64,000 nucleotides of DNA, taken from assembly GCF_019748715.1 (NCBI RefSeq), contig NZ_JACLBZ010000007.1:1-64000 (forward strand), in the 5' to 3' direction. Position 1 is the stretch's first letter, and each line of letters begins with the position of its first letter. The stretch comes from Sporosarcina aquimarina. GTDB lineage: Bacteria; Bacillota; Bacilli; Bacillales_A; Planococcaceae. The notes beneath the pieces are model-generated. The model ran no database searches. It saw only the letters and a list, made by a program, of their open reading frames with translations, and was not told where the DNA came from. This document shows, piece by piece, positions 8,298 through 21,937 of this stretch. The translations under genes and the position numbers were made by a program.

Positions 8298-8900
8298 ATG
8301 GGAGAGCATTATTATTCTAAAAACCCTCAAGTTTCTAGTGCGCCGAAGCAATGGAAAGCAGAAATTCGGAATAAAGTTTTCACATTTACGACTGATGCAG
8401 GCGTGTTCAGCAAAAGTGGAATTGACGAAGGTTCAAAATTATTAGCTGAAACGTTTAAAGAGCCGGACGTTAGGGGAGACTTGTTGGAAATTGGCTGCGG
8501 TTATGGACCGATTGCGTTGTCGATCGCCTCTGCTTTTCCAGACCGAATTATCCATATGGTCGACGTTAATGAACGTGCATTAACTCTTTCTAAGCAGAAT
8601 GCTGAGAAGAATAATATTCAGAATGTAAAGGTTTACGAAAGCAGCGGCGTGGAGCAGGTGGAGTCTGGTCACTTTGCGGCTGTTCTGACGAATCCGCCTA
8701 TACGTGCGGGTAAGCAAACGGTCTTTTCATTCTATAAAGGTGCCTATGAAAAACTGATTTCAGGCGGAGAGCTATGGGTAGTTATCCAAAAGAAACAAGG
8801 GGCTCCTTCCACTGTAGGGTATTTACAGGACTTATTTGGTAATGTTGAGACGGTTGCGAAGAAAAAAGGGTATTTCATTTTACTAGCAAAAAAAGGTTGA
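8298..8900 (+). CDS. RsmC-type class I SAM-dependent methyltransferase (YbxB)
   Basis: Probable 16S rRNA guanine N2-methyltransferase of the RsmC family. The fold motifs are DLLEIGCGYGPIALSIA (SAM-binding motif I) and LTNPPIRAG (the NPP active-site motif). Two ATGs stand at 8292 and 8298. AGGAGG (8285-8290) is one base from the first and seven from the second, so 8298 (MGEHYYSKNPQ, as in Bacillus YbxB) is chosen, giving 200 residues. It lies between rplL and rpoB, its standard place. The substrate nucleotide is inferred. Confidence 0.88.
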   Translation: MGEHYYSKNPQVSSAPKQWKAEIRNKVFTFTTDAGVFSKSGIDEGSKLLAETFKEPDVRGDLLEIGCGYGPIALSIASAFPDRIIHMVDVNERALTLSKQNAEKNNIQNVKVYESSGVEQVESGHFAAVLTNPPIRAGKQTVFSFYKGAYEKLISGGELWVVIQKKQGAPSTVGYLQDLFGNVETVAKKKGYFILLAKKG

Positions 8901-8925
8901 CAGTACGGTTTAATTGTAGTAGCAT
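8897..8925 (+). promoter_or_regulatory. Candidate promoter of rpoB-rpoC
   Basis: TTGACA (8897-8902) overlaps the stop codon of the methyltransferase gene. After 17 bases comes TAGCAT (8920-8925), a weak -10. The position matches the rpoB promoter region of Bacillus. Confidence 0.5.
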
Positions 8926-8956
8926 TATTGAATGCATAAATAATTATATTGCAGCT

Positions 8957-9058
8957 GTATGCCCTTTTGTGTGAATTGGAAAAGAAAGAGGCATACTGAT
9001 GTTTGGATAAAAGATTGTGAAATCGAAAATGAGCTCTTGCCGGAACTCGTTTTCTTTT
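8957..9058 (+). promoter_or_regulatory. Structured rpoB leader
   Basis: The 230-base gap before rpoB holds GTATGCC (8957-8963) facing GGCATAC (8990-8996). Further on is a weaker GAG-C-TC / GA-A-CTC hairpin near 9029-9045 that runs into a T-rich tract (to about 9058). This resembles a leader attenuator but is not a textbook terminator. Confidence 0.4.
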
Positions 9059-9130
9059 TGTTTTTTCGAAGTCACAGCTGAAATTCTGATTTTGCAAAAA
9101 CTAATATTGTCTTAATGAGGGGTGAATGAG

Positions 9131-12100
9131 TTGACAGGTCATTTAGTTCAGTATGGTCAACATCGTCAGCGTAGAAGTTTTGCGCGAATCAACGAAGTGC
9201 TCGATCTGCCAAATTTGATTGAAATTCAAACGGCATCGTATGAGTGGTTCTTGGAGGAAGGTTTGCGAGAAATGTTCCGAGATATTTCTCCTATCCAAGA
9301 TTTCACTGGAAACCTATCCTTGGAATTTATCGACTACCAACTGGGTGAACCAAAATACCCGGTAGACGAATCGAAGGAGCGCGATGTGACATACGCAGCA
9401 CCGCTTCGTGTAAAAGTACGTCTTCACAATAAAGAAACTGGCGATGTAAAAGAACAAGACGTTTTCATGGGAGATTTCCCGCTTATGACCGAAAACGGCA
9501 CATTCATTATTAATGGAGCAGAACGAGTTATCGTTTCTCAGCTCGTTCGTTCGCCAAGTGTCTATTACAATGATAAAACGGACAAAAACGGTAAACGCGG
9601 TTTTGGCGCTACTGTTATTCCGAACCGTGGTGCATGGCTTGAATACGAGACAGATGCAAAGGACGTTGTACATGTACGAATCGATCGTACGCGTAAATTG
9701 CCAATTACTGTCTTACTACGTGCATTAGGCTTCTCGACTGACCAAGAAATTATCGATTTGATCGGTGATAATGAATACTTACGTAATTCACTTGAAAAAG
9801 ATAACACCGAGACTTCGGAAAAAGCTATGCTTGAAATTTACGAGCGCTTACGGCCGGGTGAACCACCAACGCTAGATAGCGCAAGAAGTTTGCTTTATTC
9901 TCGTTTCTTTGATCCGAAACGTTATGATTTGGCGAATGTCGGACGTTATAAAATGAATAAAAAGCTTCATCTGCAAAACCGACTATTCAATCAAACTGCC
10001 GCGGAAACGCTTGTTGACCCAGAAACTGGAGAAATTCTAGTGGAGAAAGATCAGTTGATTGACCGACGTACTCTAGATCGACTGCTTCCGTTTTTATCCG
10101 AAGGTATTAACACGCAGTCAATTGAACATGTCGGATCGGTTTTGGAAGAGCCAATGACGATTCAAACGCTAAAAATTTACGCACCGAAAAGTGAAGAAAA
10201 ACAAGTACTCAATGTCATTTCTAATGCTGAAGTAGACGAGTCTGTTAAACATATTACCCCTTCAGATATTGTAGCTTCTATCAGCTATTTCTTTAACCTC
10301 TTACATGGCGTGGGAAATACAGATGATATAGATCACCTTGGAAATCGTCGTTTGCGTTCTGTTGGTGAGTTGCTTCAAAACCAATTCCGTATCGGACTAT
10401 CCCGGATGGAGCGTGTTGTTAAAGAACGTATGTCCATCAACGATACACAATCCATCGTACCGCAACAATTGATCAATATACGTCCAGTTATCGCGTCTAT
10501 AAAAGAGTTCTTCGGAAGTTCCCAGCTGTCTCAGTTCATGGACCAAACGAATCCGCTTGCTGAATTGACGCACAAACGTCGTTTATCTGCACTCGGACCA
10601 GGTGGTTTGACTCGTGAACGTGCAGGGATGGAAGTTCGTGACGTGCATTACTCACACTACGGCCGTATGTGTCCGATTGAAACGCCGGAGGGTCCGAACA
10701 TTGGGCTGATTAACTCATTATCTACATTTGCTAAAGTAAATCGTTTTGGTTTTATTGAGACACCTTATCGGAAGGTAGATCCTGAAACAGGCCGTGTAAC
10801 AGCGCAAATCGATTATCTGACAGCGGATATTGAGGATAATTACGTAGTAGCACAAGCAAACGCGCCACTTGGCGAGGACGGTTCATTTGTCAATGATGAA
10901 GTCGTAGGACGTTTCCAAGGGGACAACACAGTCTTCAAACGGGACCAAATTGACTATATGGACGTTTCTCCTAAACAGGTTGTTTCTGCAGCGACTGCAT
11001 GTATCCCATTCCTAGAGAATGATGACTCCAACCGTGCGTTGATGGGGGCGAACATGCAACGTCAAGCGGTTCCTCTATTGAACCCGGAAGCGCCTTTCGT
11101 AGGAACGGGTATGGAGCATATCTCAGCGCGTGATTCAGGCGCAGCAGTTGTTTCCAAGCATTACGGAATCGTGGAGCATGTGGAAGCGAAAGAAGTACGC
11201 ATTCGCAGAATTGAAGAAATTGACGGTAAAGAAGTGAAGGGTGACCTTGCAATTTATCGTTTGTCTAAATTCATTCGTTCCAACCAAGGGACTTGCTATA
11301 ACCAACGTCCGATCGTCCAAGTGGGCGACCGTGTAAAACCGCTTGATATATTAGCAGACGGCCCGTCTATGGAACAAGGAGAGCTTGCGCTCGGTCGTAA
11401 TGTTCTGACTGCGTTCATGACATGGGATGGTTATAACTACGAGGATGCTATTATCATGAGTGAACGTCTAGTAAAAGACGATGTCTTCACATCTGTCCAT
11501 ATTGAAGAATATGAGTCAGAAGCGCGTGATACGAAGCTTGGACCGGAAGAAATCACTCGTGACATTCCGAATGTCGGAGAAGATGCATTGCGTAATCTTG
11601 ACGATAGAGGAATTATCCGAGTCGGTGCAGAAGTTCGGGACGGCGATATCTTGGTCGGTAAGGTAACTCCTAAAGGGGTAACGGAATTGACTGCCGAAGA
11701 ACGTCTTCTACACGCGATCTTTGGAGAAAAAGCACGTGAAGTCCGCGATACATCACTGCGTGTTCCACACGGTGCCGGTGGAATCGTGCTTGACGTGAAA
11801 GTATTCAACCGTGAAGACGGCGATGAACTATCTCCAGGTGTTAACCAGTTAGTCCGAGTATACATTGTACAAAAACGTAAAATCTCTGTCGGAGACAAAA
11901 TGGCTGGACGTCACGGAAACAAAGGGGTTATTTCTAGAATCTTACCAGAATCTGAAATGCCTTACTTGCCGGATGGCACACCGATTGATGTCATGTTGAA
12001 TCCGCTAGGTGTTCCGTCACGGATGAACATCGGACAGGTTCTTGAAATGCACTTGGGTATGGCGGCACGCAGCCTAGGGACGCACATGGCATCCCCTGTA

Positions 12101-12667
12101 TTTGACGGGGCGAACGAAGAAGATGTGTGGTCTACTATGGAAGAGGCAGGCATGAACCGAGACGGTAAAACTGTCTTGTATGATGGCCGTTCAGGTGAAC
12201 CATTTGATAACCGCGTATCTGTCGGTGTCATGTACTTGATTAAGCTGGCGCACATGGTTGATGACAAGTTGCACGCACGTTCCACTGGTCCATACTCTCT
12301 CGTTACACAGCAACCACTTGGTGGTAAAGCGCAGTTCGGTGGACAGCGTTTCGGTGAGATGGAAGTATGGGCACTTGAGGCATATGGTGCAGCTTATACC
12401 TTGCAAGAAATCTTAACAGTCAAATCCGATGATGTCGTAGGCCGTGTGAAAACATACGAAGCGATTGTCAAAGGAGACAGTGTGCCTCAACCAGGTGTAC
12501 CGGAATCGTTTAAAGTTCTTATCAAAGAACTGCAAAGTCTTGGGTTGGATGTCAAAATGCTGACCGAAGACCTGGAAGAAATAGAGTTGCGAGACTTAGA
12601 GGACGAAGAAGACTTGCAGCCAACTGACGCACTGAACTTGATGAAAGAAGATCAACCGATATCCTAA
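9131..12667 (+). CDS. rpoB: DNA-directed RNA polymerase subunit beta
   Basis: Catalytic core subunit, 1178 residues. TTG 9131 after GAGGGGTG gives the N terminus [20 protein letters not shown], the same TTG start and context as Bacillus; GTG 9122 would add three residues. The rifampicin-pocket segment ([13 protein letters not shown], then [12 protein letters not shown]) is wild type at the positions usually mutated, so rifampicin sensitivity is expected. The C terminus includes the conserved [30 protein letters not shown] region, shown here only by position (about 12319-12405). Its last codons are duplicated at 12782 by the repeat that follows. Confidence 0.99.
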   Translation: MTGHLVQYGQHRQRRSFARINEVLDLPNLIEIQTASYEWFLEEGLREMFRDISPIQDFTGNLSLEFIDYQLGEPKYPVDESKERDVTYAAPLRVKVRLHNKETGDVKEQDVFMGDFPLMTENGTFIINGAERVIVSQLVRSPSVYYNDKTDKNGKRGFGATVIPNRGAWLEYETDAKDVVHVRIDRTRKLPITVLLRALGFSTDQEIIDLIGDNEYLRNSLEKDNTETSEKAMLEIYERLRPGEPPTLDSARSLLYSRFFDPKRYDLANVGRYKMNKKLHLQNRLFNQTAAETLVDPETGEILVEKDQLIDRRTLDRLLPFLSEGINTQSIEHVGSVLEEPMTIQTLKIYAPKSEEKQVLNVISNAEVDESVKHITPSDIVASISYFFNLLHGVGNTDDIDHLGNRRLRSVGELLQNQFRIGLSRMERVVKERMSINDTQSIVPQQLINIRPVIASIKEFFGSSQLSQFMDQTNPLAELTHKRRLSALGPGGLTRERAGMEVRDVHYSHYGRMCPIETPEGPNIGLINSLSTFAKVNRFGFIETPYRKVDPETGRVTAQIDYLTADIEDNYVVAQANAPLGEDGSFVNDEVVGRFQGDNTVFKRDQIDYMDVSPKQVVSAATACIPFLENDDSNRALMGANMQRQAVPLLNPEAPFVGTGMEHISARDSGAAVVSKHYGIVEHVEAKEVRIRRIEEIDGKEVKGDLAIYRLSKFIRSNQGTCYNQRPIVQVGDRVKPLDILADGPSMEQGELALGRNVLTAFMTWDGYNYEDAIIMSERLVKDDVFTSVHIEEYESEARDTKLGPEEITRDIPNVGEDALRNLDDRGIIRVGAEVRDGDILVGKVTPKGVTELTAEERLLHAIFGEKAREVRDTSLRVPHGAGGIVLDVKVFNREDGDELSPGVNQLVRVYIVQKRKISVGDKMAGRHGNKGVISRILPESEMPYLPDGTPIDVMLNPLGVPSRMNIGQVLEMHLGMAARSLGTHMASPVFDGANEEDVWSTMEEAGMNRDGKTVLYDGRSGEPFDNRVSVGVMYLIKLAHMVDDKLHARSTGPYSLVTQQPLGGKAQFGGQRFGEMEVWALEAYGAAYTLQEILTVKSDDVVGRVKTYEAIVKGDSVPQPGVPESFKVLIKELQSLGLDVKMLTEDLEEIELRDLEDEEDLQPTDALNLMKEDQPIS

Positions 12668-12805
12668 AGCGGAAAGCGCCGTTTAGCCTCGACAGGCGTT
12701 GGAGGGCATACTTTCAAAGGCTGAACTTTGCCTTTTAAAGTAAGTTCGAAACGACCCGAGAGGCTGGCGCTTGCAGCTGGACGATATCCTAAAGTGGAAA
12801 GCGCT
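12657..12805. repeat. Palindromic repeat element between rpoB and rpoC, with duplicated end
   Basis: CGATATCCTAAAG-Y-GGAAAGCGC occurs at 12657-12679 and again at 12782-12804, a period of 125 bases, with one mismatch. Between them, GCGCC / GGCGC arms enclose a hairpin in which TACTTTCAAAGGC (from 12709) faces GCCTTTTAAAGTA (from 12730). The first copy of the direct repeat contains the rpoB stop codon. This looks like a small mobile or REP-like element that inserted at the rpoB end; a partial relative stands at 1-46. Confidence 0.75.
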
Positions 12806-12839
12806 GATCTGAACTAACATAAATAAGAAAATCACAACC

Positions 12840-12874
12840 GAATAGAAGAGGGCTTCGAGCACCCTCTTCTATTC
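12840..12874 (+). other. Perfect 13-bp hairpin in the rpoB-rpoC gap
   Basis: GAATAGAAGAGGG (12840-12852) and CCCTCTTCTATTC (12862-12874) pair fully around a nine-base loop. There is no U-tract, so it should not simply terminate. It may stabilise or process the rpoBC mRNA. Confidence 0.7.
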
Positions 12875-12971
12875 TATTCAGCTTAAGAAATATTTCTGGC
12901 TGAATGCGACACTACAAGTAAAGTTGCCTGACAAGCCATTGCGGCGATTAGACTAAAGGGAGGTAGGCTCC

Positions 12972-15900
12972 TTGATCGATGTTAATAATTTTGAGTATAT
13001 GAAAATTGGCCTGGCTTCACCAGACAAGATACGGTCTTGGTCATATGGAGAAGTAAAAAAACCTGAAACTATCAACTACCGTACGTTGAAACCTGAGAAG
13101 GACGGATTGTTCTGCGAAAGAATTTTCGGACCGACAAAAGACTGGGAATGTCATTGCGGTAAGTATAAGCGGGTTCGTTACAAAGGCGTCGTCTGTGACC
13201 GTTGTGGCGTAGAAGTAACGCGTCAAAAAGTGCGCCGTGAACGAATGGGTCACATTGAGCTTGCAGCACCTGTCACGCACATTTGGTATTTCAAAGGAAT
13301 TCCTAGCCGTATGGGCTTGATTCTAGACATGACACCACGTGCATTAGAAGAAATTATTTATTTCGCTTCTTACGTAGTAGTTGATCCCGCCGATACACCA
13401 CTTGAGCGGAAGCAGTTACTTTCGGAAAAAGAATACCGGATTTATCGTGAAAAATACGGTTCTAAATTCCAAGCAGCCATGGGAGCAGAAGCGATTGAGC
13501 AACTGCTGCGTGCAATTGATTTAGACAAAGAAACAGATTCCTTAAAAGAAGAGTTGAAAACGGTCCAAGGTCAACGTCGTACAAGAGCGATCAGACGCCT
13601 GGAAGTTGTGGAGTCATTCCGTAACTCAGGAAACCGCCCAGAGTGGATGGTTTTGGAAGTTCTCCCTGTTATCCCTCCAGAGTTGCGACCAATGGTACAG
13701 CTAGACGGCGGACGTTTCGCGACTTCTGACTTGAATGATCTGTACCGTCGTGTCATTAACCGGAATAACCGACTGAAACGACTATTAGATTTAGGTGCAC
13801 CTGGCATCATTGTCCAGAACGAAAAACGTATGTTGCAAGAAGCAGTAGATGCGCTTGTAGATAATGGACGTCGCGGTAGACCGGTTACAGGTCCTGGTAA
13901 TCGTCCTTTGAAATCTCTTTCTCATATGTTGAAAGGGAAACAAGGCCGTTTCCGTCAGAACTTACTAGGTAAACGAGTAGACTATTCAGGTCGTTCTGTA
14001 ATCGTAGTAGGACCTAGTCTGAAAATGTATCAATGCGGACTGCCGAAAGAAATGGCTATTGAGCTATTCAAGCCATTCGTTATGAAAGAATTGGTGGAAC
14101 GTAATTTAGCCCATAATATCAAGAGTGCGAAAAGAAAGATTGAGCGTTTGCATTCCGAAGTATGGGATGTACTTGAAGATGTAATTAAAGAACATCCAGT
14201 ACTTCTTAACCGAGCACCGACGCTTCACCGTCTGGGAATCCAGGCATTTGAACCGATGCTCGTAGAAGGTCGGGCGATTACATTGCATCCACTCGTCTGT
14301 ACGGCATATAACGCTGACTTTGACGGTGACCAAATGGCAGTCCACGTTCCTCTTTCTGCGGAAGCACAAGCAGAAGCGCGTCTGTTGATGCTAGCTGCTC
14401 AAAACATTTTGAATCCGAAAGACGGGAAGCCGGTTGTTACTCCTTCACAGGATATGGTTCTCGGGAATTATTATTTAACATTGGAACGCAAAGATTCAGC
14501 TGGGGAAGGTTCAGTATTCAGTGATCCGAATGAGGCATTAATTGCTTATCAAACCGGACACGTTCACTTGCACACCCGTATTGCAATCCAAGCGGGTAGC
14601 ATAAATAATCCTACATTTACAGAAGAGCAGAATAAACAGCTTTTACTGACTACTGTAGGTAAAATAATTTTCAACGAGATTCTGCCTGAGTCGTTCCCTT
14701 ACATCAACGAACCGACCGACAACAACTTGCAAGTGGAGACGCCTGATAAGTATTTCGTAGATGGAACGGTAAATGTGAAAGAACACTTGGAGAATGCAGA
14801 GCTTGTATCGCCTTTCAAAAAGGGGATCTTAGGAGACATCATCGCGGAGATCTTCAAACGATTCCATATTACGGAAACGTCAAGGATGCTGGACCGAATG
14901 AAAAACCTCGGATTCAAATATTCTACTCGTGCTGGTATTACAATTGGTATTTCGGATATCGTTGTCTTGCCGAACAAAGCGGATATTTTACATGATGCAC
15001 AGGAGAAAGTGGATAAGGTCACTCAACAGTTCCGCCGTGGTTTAATTACCGAAGAAGAACGTTATGACCGTGTTATTTCTTACTGGAGCCATGCGAAAGA
15101 TGTTATTCAGAATAAATTGATGGATTCATTGGATAATGAAAACCCGATTTACATGATGAGTGACTCCGGGGCACGTGGTAATGCATCGAACTTTACGCAA
15201 CTCGCAGGTATGCGGGGACTGATGGCCAACCCGGCTGGACGGATTATCGAACTTCCGATCAAATCCTCTTTCCGTGAAGGACTGACGGTACTCGAATACT
15301 TTATCTCTACTCACGGTGCGCGTAAAGGTCTTGCAGATACAGCCTTGAAAACAGCTGACTCAGGTTACTTGACGCGTCGTCTAGTAGACGTTGCACAAGA
15401 TGTCATAGTGCGCGAAGACGACTGTGGTACAGACCGTGGTCTTGAAATCGCTGCTTTGACAGAAGGAAATGAAATGATTGAAACTCTTCAAGAGCGTATT
15501 GAAGGCCGTCATACGAAAAAGACTATTTTCCATCCGGAAACAGGCGAAGTGATTCTGGAGAAGAATGGTTTAATTACAGCTGATGCTGCTACTACAATCA
15601 TTCAGGCAGGTATTGAACAGGTGACGATTCGTTCGGCATTTACTTGTAATACAAAGCATGGTGTTTGTAAAAAATGTTACGGAATTAACTTGGCTACAGG
15701 TGAAGCAGTGGAAGTAGGAGAAGCAGTAGGTATTATTGCGGCTCAATCTATTGGTGAACCTGGTACGCAGTTGACGATGCGGACATTCCACACAGGTGGG
15801 GTAGCTGGAGACGATATTACACAAGGTCTTCCGCGGATTCAGGAGATATTCGAATCTCGGAATCCGAAAGGGCAGGCGGTCATTTCAGAGATTGCCGGAA

Positions 15901-16565
15901 CAGTTGTGGATATCGACGAAATCCGTGAAGGTCAAAAAGAGATTACCATCCAAGGTGAAGTGGAAACACGTAAATATTTGGCTCCGTATAATGCGCGCTT
16001 GAAAGTAGAAGAAGGCGACGTGATTGAACGAGGCGAAAGTATTACAGAAGGTTCCATCGATCCGAAAGAATTGATCGTGGTCAAAGATGTAGCAACTGTA
16101 CAAGAGTATTTATTAAAAGAAGTACAGAAGGTTTACCGAATGCAAGGGGTAGAAATTGGCGATAAGCACGTAGAAGTAATGGTTCGTCAAATGTTGCGCA
16201 AAGTTCGGATAATCGAAGCTGGAGATACAGATCTTCTGCCAGGTTCTTTATTGGATATTCATCAGTTTGCTGAAGCGAATGCGAAAGTGTTGTTGTCAGG
16301 CAAAGCGCCAGCGACTTCACGTCCAGTTATTCTTGGAATTACTAAAGCCTCGCTTGAAACAGAGTCCTTCTTATCAGCGGCTTCGTTCCAGGAAACGACG
16401 AGAGTTCTTACAGATGCGGCCATCAAAGGTAAAACAGATGAGTTGCTAGGTCTGAAAGAAAACGTCATTATCGGGAAATTAGTGCCTGCAGGAACTGGTA
16501 TGCAAAGATACCGTCAGATCAAGATGGAACATGAAGAACAAGAAGAAACAATTACAGTAGATTAA
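12972..16565 (+). CDS. rpoC: DNA-directed RNA polymerase subunit beta'
   Basis: Catalytic subunit of 1197 residues. The first zinc site has Cys60, Cys62, Cys75 and Cys78. The catalytic NADFDGD loop carries the Mg-binding Asp449, Asp451 and Asp453. A second Cys cluster (CGTD, then [11 protein letters not shown]) lies near 15423-15680. TTG 12972 follows GGGAGG and matches the TTG start of Bacillus rpoC. It is separated from rpoB by 304 bases because of the inserted repeat and a hairpin. Confidence 0.99.
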   Translation: MIDVNNFEYMKIGLASPDKIRSWSYGEVKKPETINYRTLKPEKDGLFCERIFGPTKDWECHCGKYKRVRYKGVVCDRCGVEVTRQKVRRERMGHIELAAPVTHIWYFKGIPSRMGLILDMTPRALEEIIYFASYVVVDPADTPLERKQLLSEKEYRIYREKYGSKFQAAMGAEAIEQLLRAIDLDKETDSLKEELKTVQGQRRTRAIRRLEVVESFRNSGNRPEWMVLEVLPVIPPELRPMVQLDGGRFATSDLNDLYRRVINRNNRLKRLLDLGAPGIIVQNEKRMLQEAVDALVDNGRRGRPVTGPGNRPLKSLSHMLKGKQGRFRQNLLGKRVDYSGRSVIVVGPSLKMYQCGLPKEMAIELFKPFVMKELVERNLAHNIKSAKRKIERLHSEVWDVLEDVIKEHPVLLNRAPTLHRLGIQAFEPMLVEGRAITLHPLVCTAYNADFDGDQMAVHVPLSAEAQAEARLLMLAAQNILNPKDGKPVVTPSQDMVLGNYYLTLERKDSAGEGSVFSDPNEALIAYQTGHVHLHTRIAIQAGSINNPTFTEEQNKQLLLTTVGKIIFNEILPESFPYINEPTDNNLQVETPDKYFVDGTVNVKEHLENAELVSPFKKGILGDIIAEIFKRFHITETSRMLDRMKNLGFKYSTRAGITIGISDIVVLPNKADILHDAQEKVDKVTQQFRRGLITEEERYDRVISYWSHAKDVIQNKLMDSLDNENPIYMMSDSGARGNASNFTQLAGMRGLMANPAGRIIELPIKSSFREGLTVLEYFISTHGARKGLADTALKTADSGYLTRRLVDVAQDVIVREDDCGTDRGLEIAALTEGNEMIETLQERIEGRHTKKTIFHPETGEVILEKNGLITADAATTIIQAGIEQVTIRSAFTCNTKHGVCKKCYGINLATGEAVEVGEAVGIIAAQSIGEPGTQLTMRTFHTGGVAGDDITQGLPRIQEIFESRNPKGQAVISEIAGTVVDIDEIREGQKEITIQGEVETRKYLAPYNARLKVEEGDVIERGESITEGSIDPKELIVVKDVATVQEYLLKEVQKVYRMQGVEIGDKHVEVMVRQMLRKVRIIEAGDTDLLPGSLLDIHQFAEANAKVLLSGKAPATSRPVILGITKASLETESFLSAASFQETTRVLTDAAIKGKTDELLGLKENVIIGKLVPAGTGMQRYRQIKMEHEEQEETITVD

Positions 16566-16567
16566 GA

Positions 16568-16593
16568 ATAAACGGGACCTCGGTCCCGTTTAT
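16568..16593 (+). terminator. Terminator after rpoC
   Basis: ATAAACGGGAC and GTCCCGTTTAT form an 11-bp stem with a CTCG tetraloop starting three bases after the stop. The following T-tract is short (CTTTATT), so it may leak. Confidence 0.75.
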
Positions 16594-16626
16594 CTTTATT
16601 AAGCAAAATTGATTTTCTCAAACTTG

Positions 16627-16655
16627 TTGACAAGTCTTTCTGCAGATGATAATAT
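16627..16655 (+). promoter_or_regulatory. Strong sigma-A promoter of the str operon (rpsL)
   Basis: TTGACA (16627-16632), 17 bases, TAATAT (16650-16655). A leader of about 195 bases follows, including a GTG-T-GTGCAC-G-CAC self-complementary stretch near 16768. No gene for the L7Ae-like protein is found in this 293-base gap. Confidence 0.85.
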
Positions 16656-16858
16656 ACAAAAGGTTGATAGTTGTTGGTCGAAACTTTTATAAGTGACGGC
16701 GAGAAGCAATCATCATTATAAAACAACAGTGAACAGAGATCTCTGGAGTTTACTGAATTCCGTTTTTGTGTGTGCACGCACAAGAACTTTGTTTTTACCT
16801 AAAAATGAACCACCTGGATGTGTGGTATTACAAAAAGCTCGGAAGGAGGAACAACCTG

Positions 16859-17278
16859 ATGCCTACAATTAACCAATTAGTCCGTAATCCTCGTAAGTCG
16901 AAATCGGAGAATTCTAAATCACCGGCTCTAGGAAAAAGCTACAACAGCTTTAAAAAGTCAATGACAAACGTGAACTCACCACAAAAAAGAGGTGTTTGTA
17001 CACGTGTTGGTACTATGACTCCTAAGAAACCGAACTCGGCGCTACGTAAATATGCTCGTGTTCGTTTGACAAATACTTTGGAAGTTAACGCGTATATCCC
17101 AGGTGAAGGCCACAACTTGCAAGAACACAGTGTGGTACTAATCCGCGGAGGTCGTGTAAAAGACTTACCGGGTGTTCGTTACCATATCGTACGTGGTGCG
17201 CTTGATACAGCTGGAGTTACTGGCCGTATGCAAAGCCGTTCTCAATACGGCGCAAAGAAACCAAAAGAAAAGAAATAA
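16859..17278 (+). CDS. rpsL: 30S ribosomal protein S12
   Basis: Decoding-centre protein, 139 residues, with [17 protein letters not shown] and [18 protein letters not shown]. The lysines altered in streptomycin-resistant strains are present as wild type. ATG 16859 ([13 protein letters not shown]) follows GGAAGGAGG; an upstream in-frame ATG at 16766 extends into the leader and is rejected. Confidence 0.98.
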   Translation: MPTINQLVRNPRKSKSENSKSPALGKSYNSFKKSMTNVNSPQKRGVCTRVGTMTPKKPNSALRKYARVRLTNTLEVNAYIPGEGHNLQEHSVVLIRGGRVKDLPGVRYHIVRGALDTAGVTGRMQSRSQYGAKKPKEKK

Positions 17279-17312
17279 TATAATCTAATGATATCGAAAG
17301 GAGGAACTAATT

Positions 17313-17783
17313 ATGCCTCGTAAAGGTCCAGTTGCAAAACGCGATGTATTACCTGATCCGATTTATAATTCCAAGCTTGTAAGCCGCCTTATCAACAAAA
17401 TGATGGTAGACGGTAAGAAAGGTACTTCTCAAAAAATCCTTTATGGAGCGTTCGAAATTGTTAAAGAACGTTCTGGTAAAGAACCAATTGAAGTATTTGA
17501 AGCAGCTTTAAATAATGTAATGCCAGTTCTTGAAGTGCGTGCTCGCCGTGTTGGTGGAGCGAACTATCAAGTGCCAGTTGAAGTGCGTCCTGAACGTCGT
17601 ACTACGCTAGGTCTTCGTTACCTTGTTAACTATTCACGTACTCGTGGAGAGAAAACAATGGAAGAACGTCTAGCGAACGAAATTCTTGATGCTTCTAACA
17701 ACACAGGTGCTTCTGTAAAACGCCGTGAAGAAATGCATAAAATGGCTGAAGCCAACAGAGCATTCGCTCACTATCGTTGGTAA
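17313..17783 (+). CDS. rpsG: 30S ribosomal protein S7
   Basis: Primary 16S rRNA-binding protein that nucleates the 30S head. The 156 residues start [23 protein letters not shown], the standard Bacillus length. AAAGGAGG precedes the ATG. Second gene of the str operon. Confidence 0.98.
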   Translation: MPRKGPVAKRDVLPDPIYNSKLVSRLINKMMVDGKKGTSQKILYGAFEIVKERSGKEPIEVFEAALNNVMPVLEVRARRVGGANYQVPVEVRPERRTTLGLRYLVNYSRTRGEKTMEERLANEILDASNNTGASVKRREEMHKMAEANRAFAHYRW

Positions 17784-17830
17784 GTCCGGATAAACTACAG
17801 CAGTAATCCGAAACGGAAGGAGTTTACAAT

Positions 17831-19909
17831 ATGGCTAGAGAGTTCTCCTTAGAGAATACTCGTAACATTGGTATCATGGCTCACATTGACGCTGGTAAGA
17901 CAACGACAACTGAGCGGATCCTTTTTTACACAGGTAAAATCCACAAAATTGGTGAAACACACGAAGGTGCTTCACAAATGGACTGGATGGAGCAAGAACA
18001 AGAACGTGGAATTACGATTACATCTGCTGCTACAACAGCTGCATGGAAAGGTCACCGCGTAAACATCATCGATACACCGGGACACGTAGACTTCACAGTG
18101 GAAGTTGAACGTTCATTGCGTGTACTAGATGGTGCCGTTACAGTACTTGATGCTCAATCAGGTGTTGAGCCACAAACGGAAACAGTTTGGCGTCAAGCGA
18201 CAAACTACAAAGTACCACGTCTTGTATTCGTAAACAAAATGGATAAAACAGGTGCAGATTTCCTTTACTCTATCGGAACTCTTCGCGATCGCCTACAAGC
18301 GAATGCGCATCCTATCCAATTGCCGATCGGTGCAGAAGATCAATTCTCTGGAATTATCGACTTGATCGAAATGAAAGCGACATTGTATCCGAATGACCTA
18401 GGCACTGATGTGACAGTGGAAGATATCCCTGCTGAATATTTAGAGCAAGCGAATGAGTACCGTGAAAAGCTAATTGAAGCAATCGTAGACTTTGACGAAG
18501 ACTTAATGGAAAAGTATCTCGGCGGCGAAGAACTAACAGTAGAAGAAATCAAAACAGCTATTCGTAGAGCTACATTAGCGGTTGAATTCTATCCTGTAGT
18601 TTGCGGAACAGCTTTCAAAAACAAGGGAGTACAATTAGTGTTGGATGCAGTAGTCGACTACTTGCCATCACCACTTGATATTCCTCCAATGGTAGGAACA
18701 AATCCTGATACTGAAGAAGAGGAAGAGCGTCATTCTAGCGATGAAGAGCCATTCTCTGCACTTGCATTTAAAGTAATGACGGATCCTTATGTAGGGAAAC
18801 TTACATTCTTCCGTATTTATTCAGGCGTACTTCAAGCAGGTTCTTATGTTACAAACTCTTCAAAAGGCAAACGTGAACGCGTAGGACGTATCCTGCAGAT
18901 GCACGCGAACAGCCGTGAAGAAATTTCTGAAGTGCATGCGGGTGAAATTGCTGCTGCTGTAGGTTTGAAAGATACGGGAACAGGCGACACACTTTGTGAT
19001 GAGAAAGCCTTGATTATCTTAGAATCAATGGAATTCCCTGAACCTGTTATTTCCGTAGCGATCGAGCCAAAAACAAAAGCGGACCAAGATAAAATGGGTC
19101 AAGCTCTTGCTAAGTTACAAGAAGAAGATCCAACGTTCCGTGCACATACGGATCAAGAAACAGGCGAAGTTATCATCGCAGGTATGGGTGAACTTCACTT
19201 GGACATCATCGTTGACCGTCTGAAGCGTGAATTCAAAGTGGAAGCAAACGTGGGCGCGCCACAAGTTTCTTACCGCGAAACATTCCGTCAGTCTGCTGAA
19301 GTCGAAGGTAAATTCGTACGTCAATCAGGTGGACGTGGACAATTTGGTCACGTTTGGATCGAGTTTGGTCCAAATGAAGAAGGAAAAGGATTCGAATTCC
19401 AAAACAATATTGTTGGTGGTACTGTTCCTCGTGAATATATCCCAGCAGTTGAAGCAGGACTTCGTGATTCATTAGACAACGGTATTTTGGCTGGATATCC
19501 ATTAATCGATATCAAAGCACGTCTATATGATGGATCTTACCATGACGTTGACTCCAACGAAATGGCATTCAAGATCGCTGCATCCATGGCTTTGAAAAAT
19601 GCAGCATCTAAATGTTCACCAGTACTTCTTGAACCAACAATGAAAGTAGAAGTAATCATTCCAGAAGAATACATGGGCGACATTATGGGTGACATTACAT
19701 CCCGTCGTGGACGTGTAGAAGGTATGGAAGCTCGTGGTAACGCACAAGTTGTTCGTGCAATGGTTCCACTTGCTGAAATGTTCGGTTATGCAACAGCACT
19801 TCGTTCTAATACGCAAGGCCGCGGAGTATTCTCCATGGTGTTCGATCACTATGAAGAAGTTCCAAAGTCAGTTGCTGAAGAAGTAATCAAGAAAAACAAA
19901 GGTGAATAA
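17831..19909 (+). CDS. fusA: Elongation factor G
   Basis: Translocase GTPase of 692 residues. G1 [15 protein letters not shown], the switch-[10 protein letters not shown] and the NKMD specificity motif are intact, followed by domains II-V ([14 protein letters not shown] region, [13 protein letters not shown]). GGAAGGAG precedes the ATG. It follows rpsG by 47 bases. Confidence 0.99.
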   Translation: MAREFSLENTRNIGIMAHIDAGKTTTTERILFYTGKIHKIGETHEGASQMDWMEQEQERGITITSAATTAAWKGHRVNIIDTPGHVDFTVEVERSLRVLDGAVTVLDAQSGVEPQTETVWRQATNYKVPRLVFVNKMDKTGADFLYSIGTLRDRLQANAHPIQLPIGAEDQFSGIIDLIEMKATLYPNDLGTDVTVEDIPAEYLEQANEYREKLIEAIVDFDEDLMEKYLGGEELTVEEIKTAIRRATLAVEFYPVVCGTAFKNKGVQLVLDAVVDYLPSPLDIPPMVGTNPDTEEEEERHSSDEEPFSALAFKVMTDPYVGKLTFFRIYSGVLQAGSYVTNSSKGKRERVGRILQMHANSREEISEVHAGEIAAAVGLKDTGTGDTLCDEKALIILESMEFPEPVISVAIEPKTKADQDKMGQALAKLQEEDPTFRAHTDQETGEVIIAGMGELHLDIIVDRLKREFKVEANVGAPQVSYRETFRQSAEVEGKFVRQSGGRGQFGHVWIEFGPNEEGKGFEFQNNIVGGTVPREYIPAVEAGLRDSLDNGILAGYPLIDIKARLYDGSYHDVDSNEMAFKIAASMALKNAASKCSPVLLEPTMKVEVIIPEEYMGDIMGDITSRRGRVEGMEARGNAQVVRAMVPLAEMFGYATALRSNTQGRGVFSMVFDHYEEVPKSVAEEVIKKNKGE

Positions 19910-19921
19910 TAAAGTTCATCC

Positions 19922-19950
19922 TTGTTTCTGACAGTGAATACTTGTAAGAT
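19922..19950 (+). promoter_or_regulatory. Possible secondary promoter for tuf
   Basis: TTGTTT (19922-19927), 17 bases, TAAGAT (19945-19950) in the 117-base fusA-tuf gap. The match is moderate; independent tuf expression is plausible. Confidence 0.4.
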
Positions 19951-20026
19951 ATGGATAGTCGAGGGTACGCTTTCGGCTTCCATGCTATAAAAACTAAACT
20001 TTTGAATTTAAGGGAGGACCTCTAAA

Positions 20027-21214
<1,188 letters not shown>

Positions 21215-21224
21215 TTCGATTGAA

Positions 21225-21250
21225 TCCCGCCTTAACGGCGGGATTTTTTT
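21225..21250 (+). terminator. Terminator of the str operon
   Basis: TCCCGCC (21225-21231) and GGCGGGA (21237-21243), then seven T residues. Confidence 0.92.
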
Positions 21251-21434
21251 ATGTTTATCAAAAGAAATATTAAGCAGTAGTGATGCGCTACATCTGCCTA
21301 ATCTAAATCACTTGCATTTGATTATAATTTACATGGTTTAAAAGAAAAAAGTGCTTTCTAAATACGTGCATCTCGCTGTAAAACCTGTTAAAATAATAAA
21401 CGGATTAAAAAATAGACTAATTTCTTCAAAAGGG

Positions 21435-21901
<467 letters not shown>

Positions 21902-21937
21902 AAAATAAAACAATGAATATTACAGGAGGTGTGACTA

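Noticed and set aside
16766..16858. N-terminal extension of S12
   Set aside because: It crosses the leader, shows no similarity to S12, and a strong ribosome site directly precedes ATG 16859.
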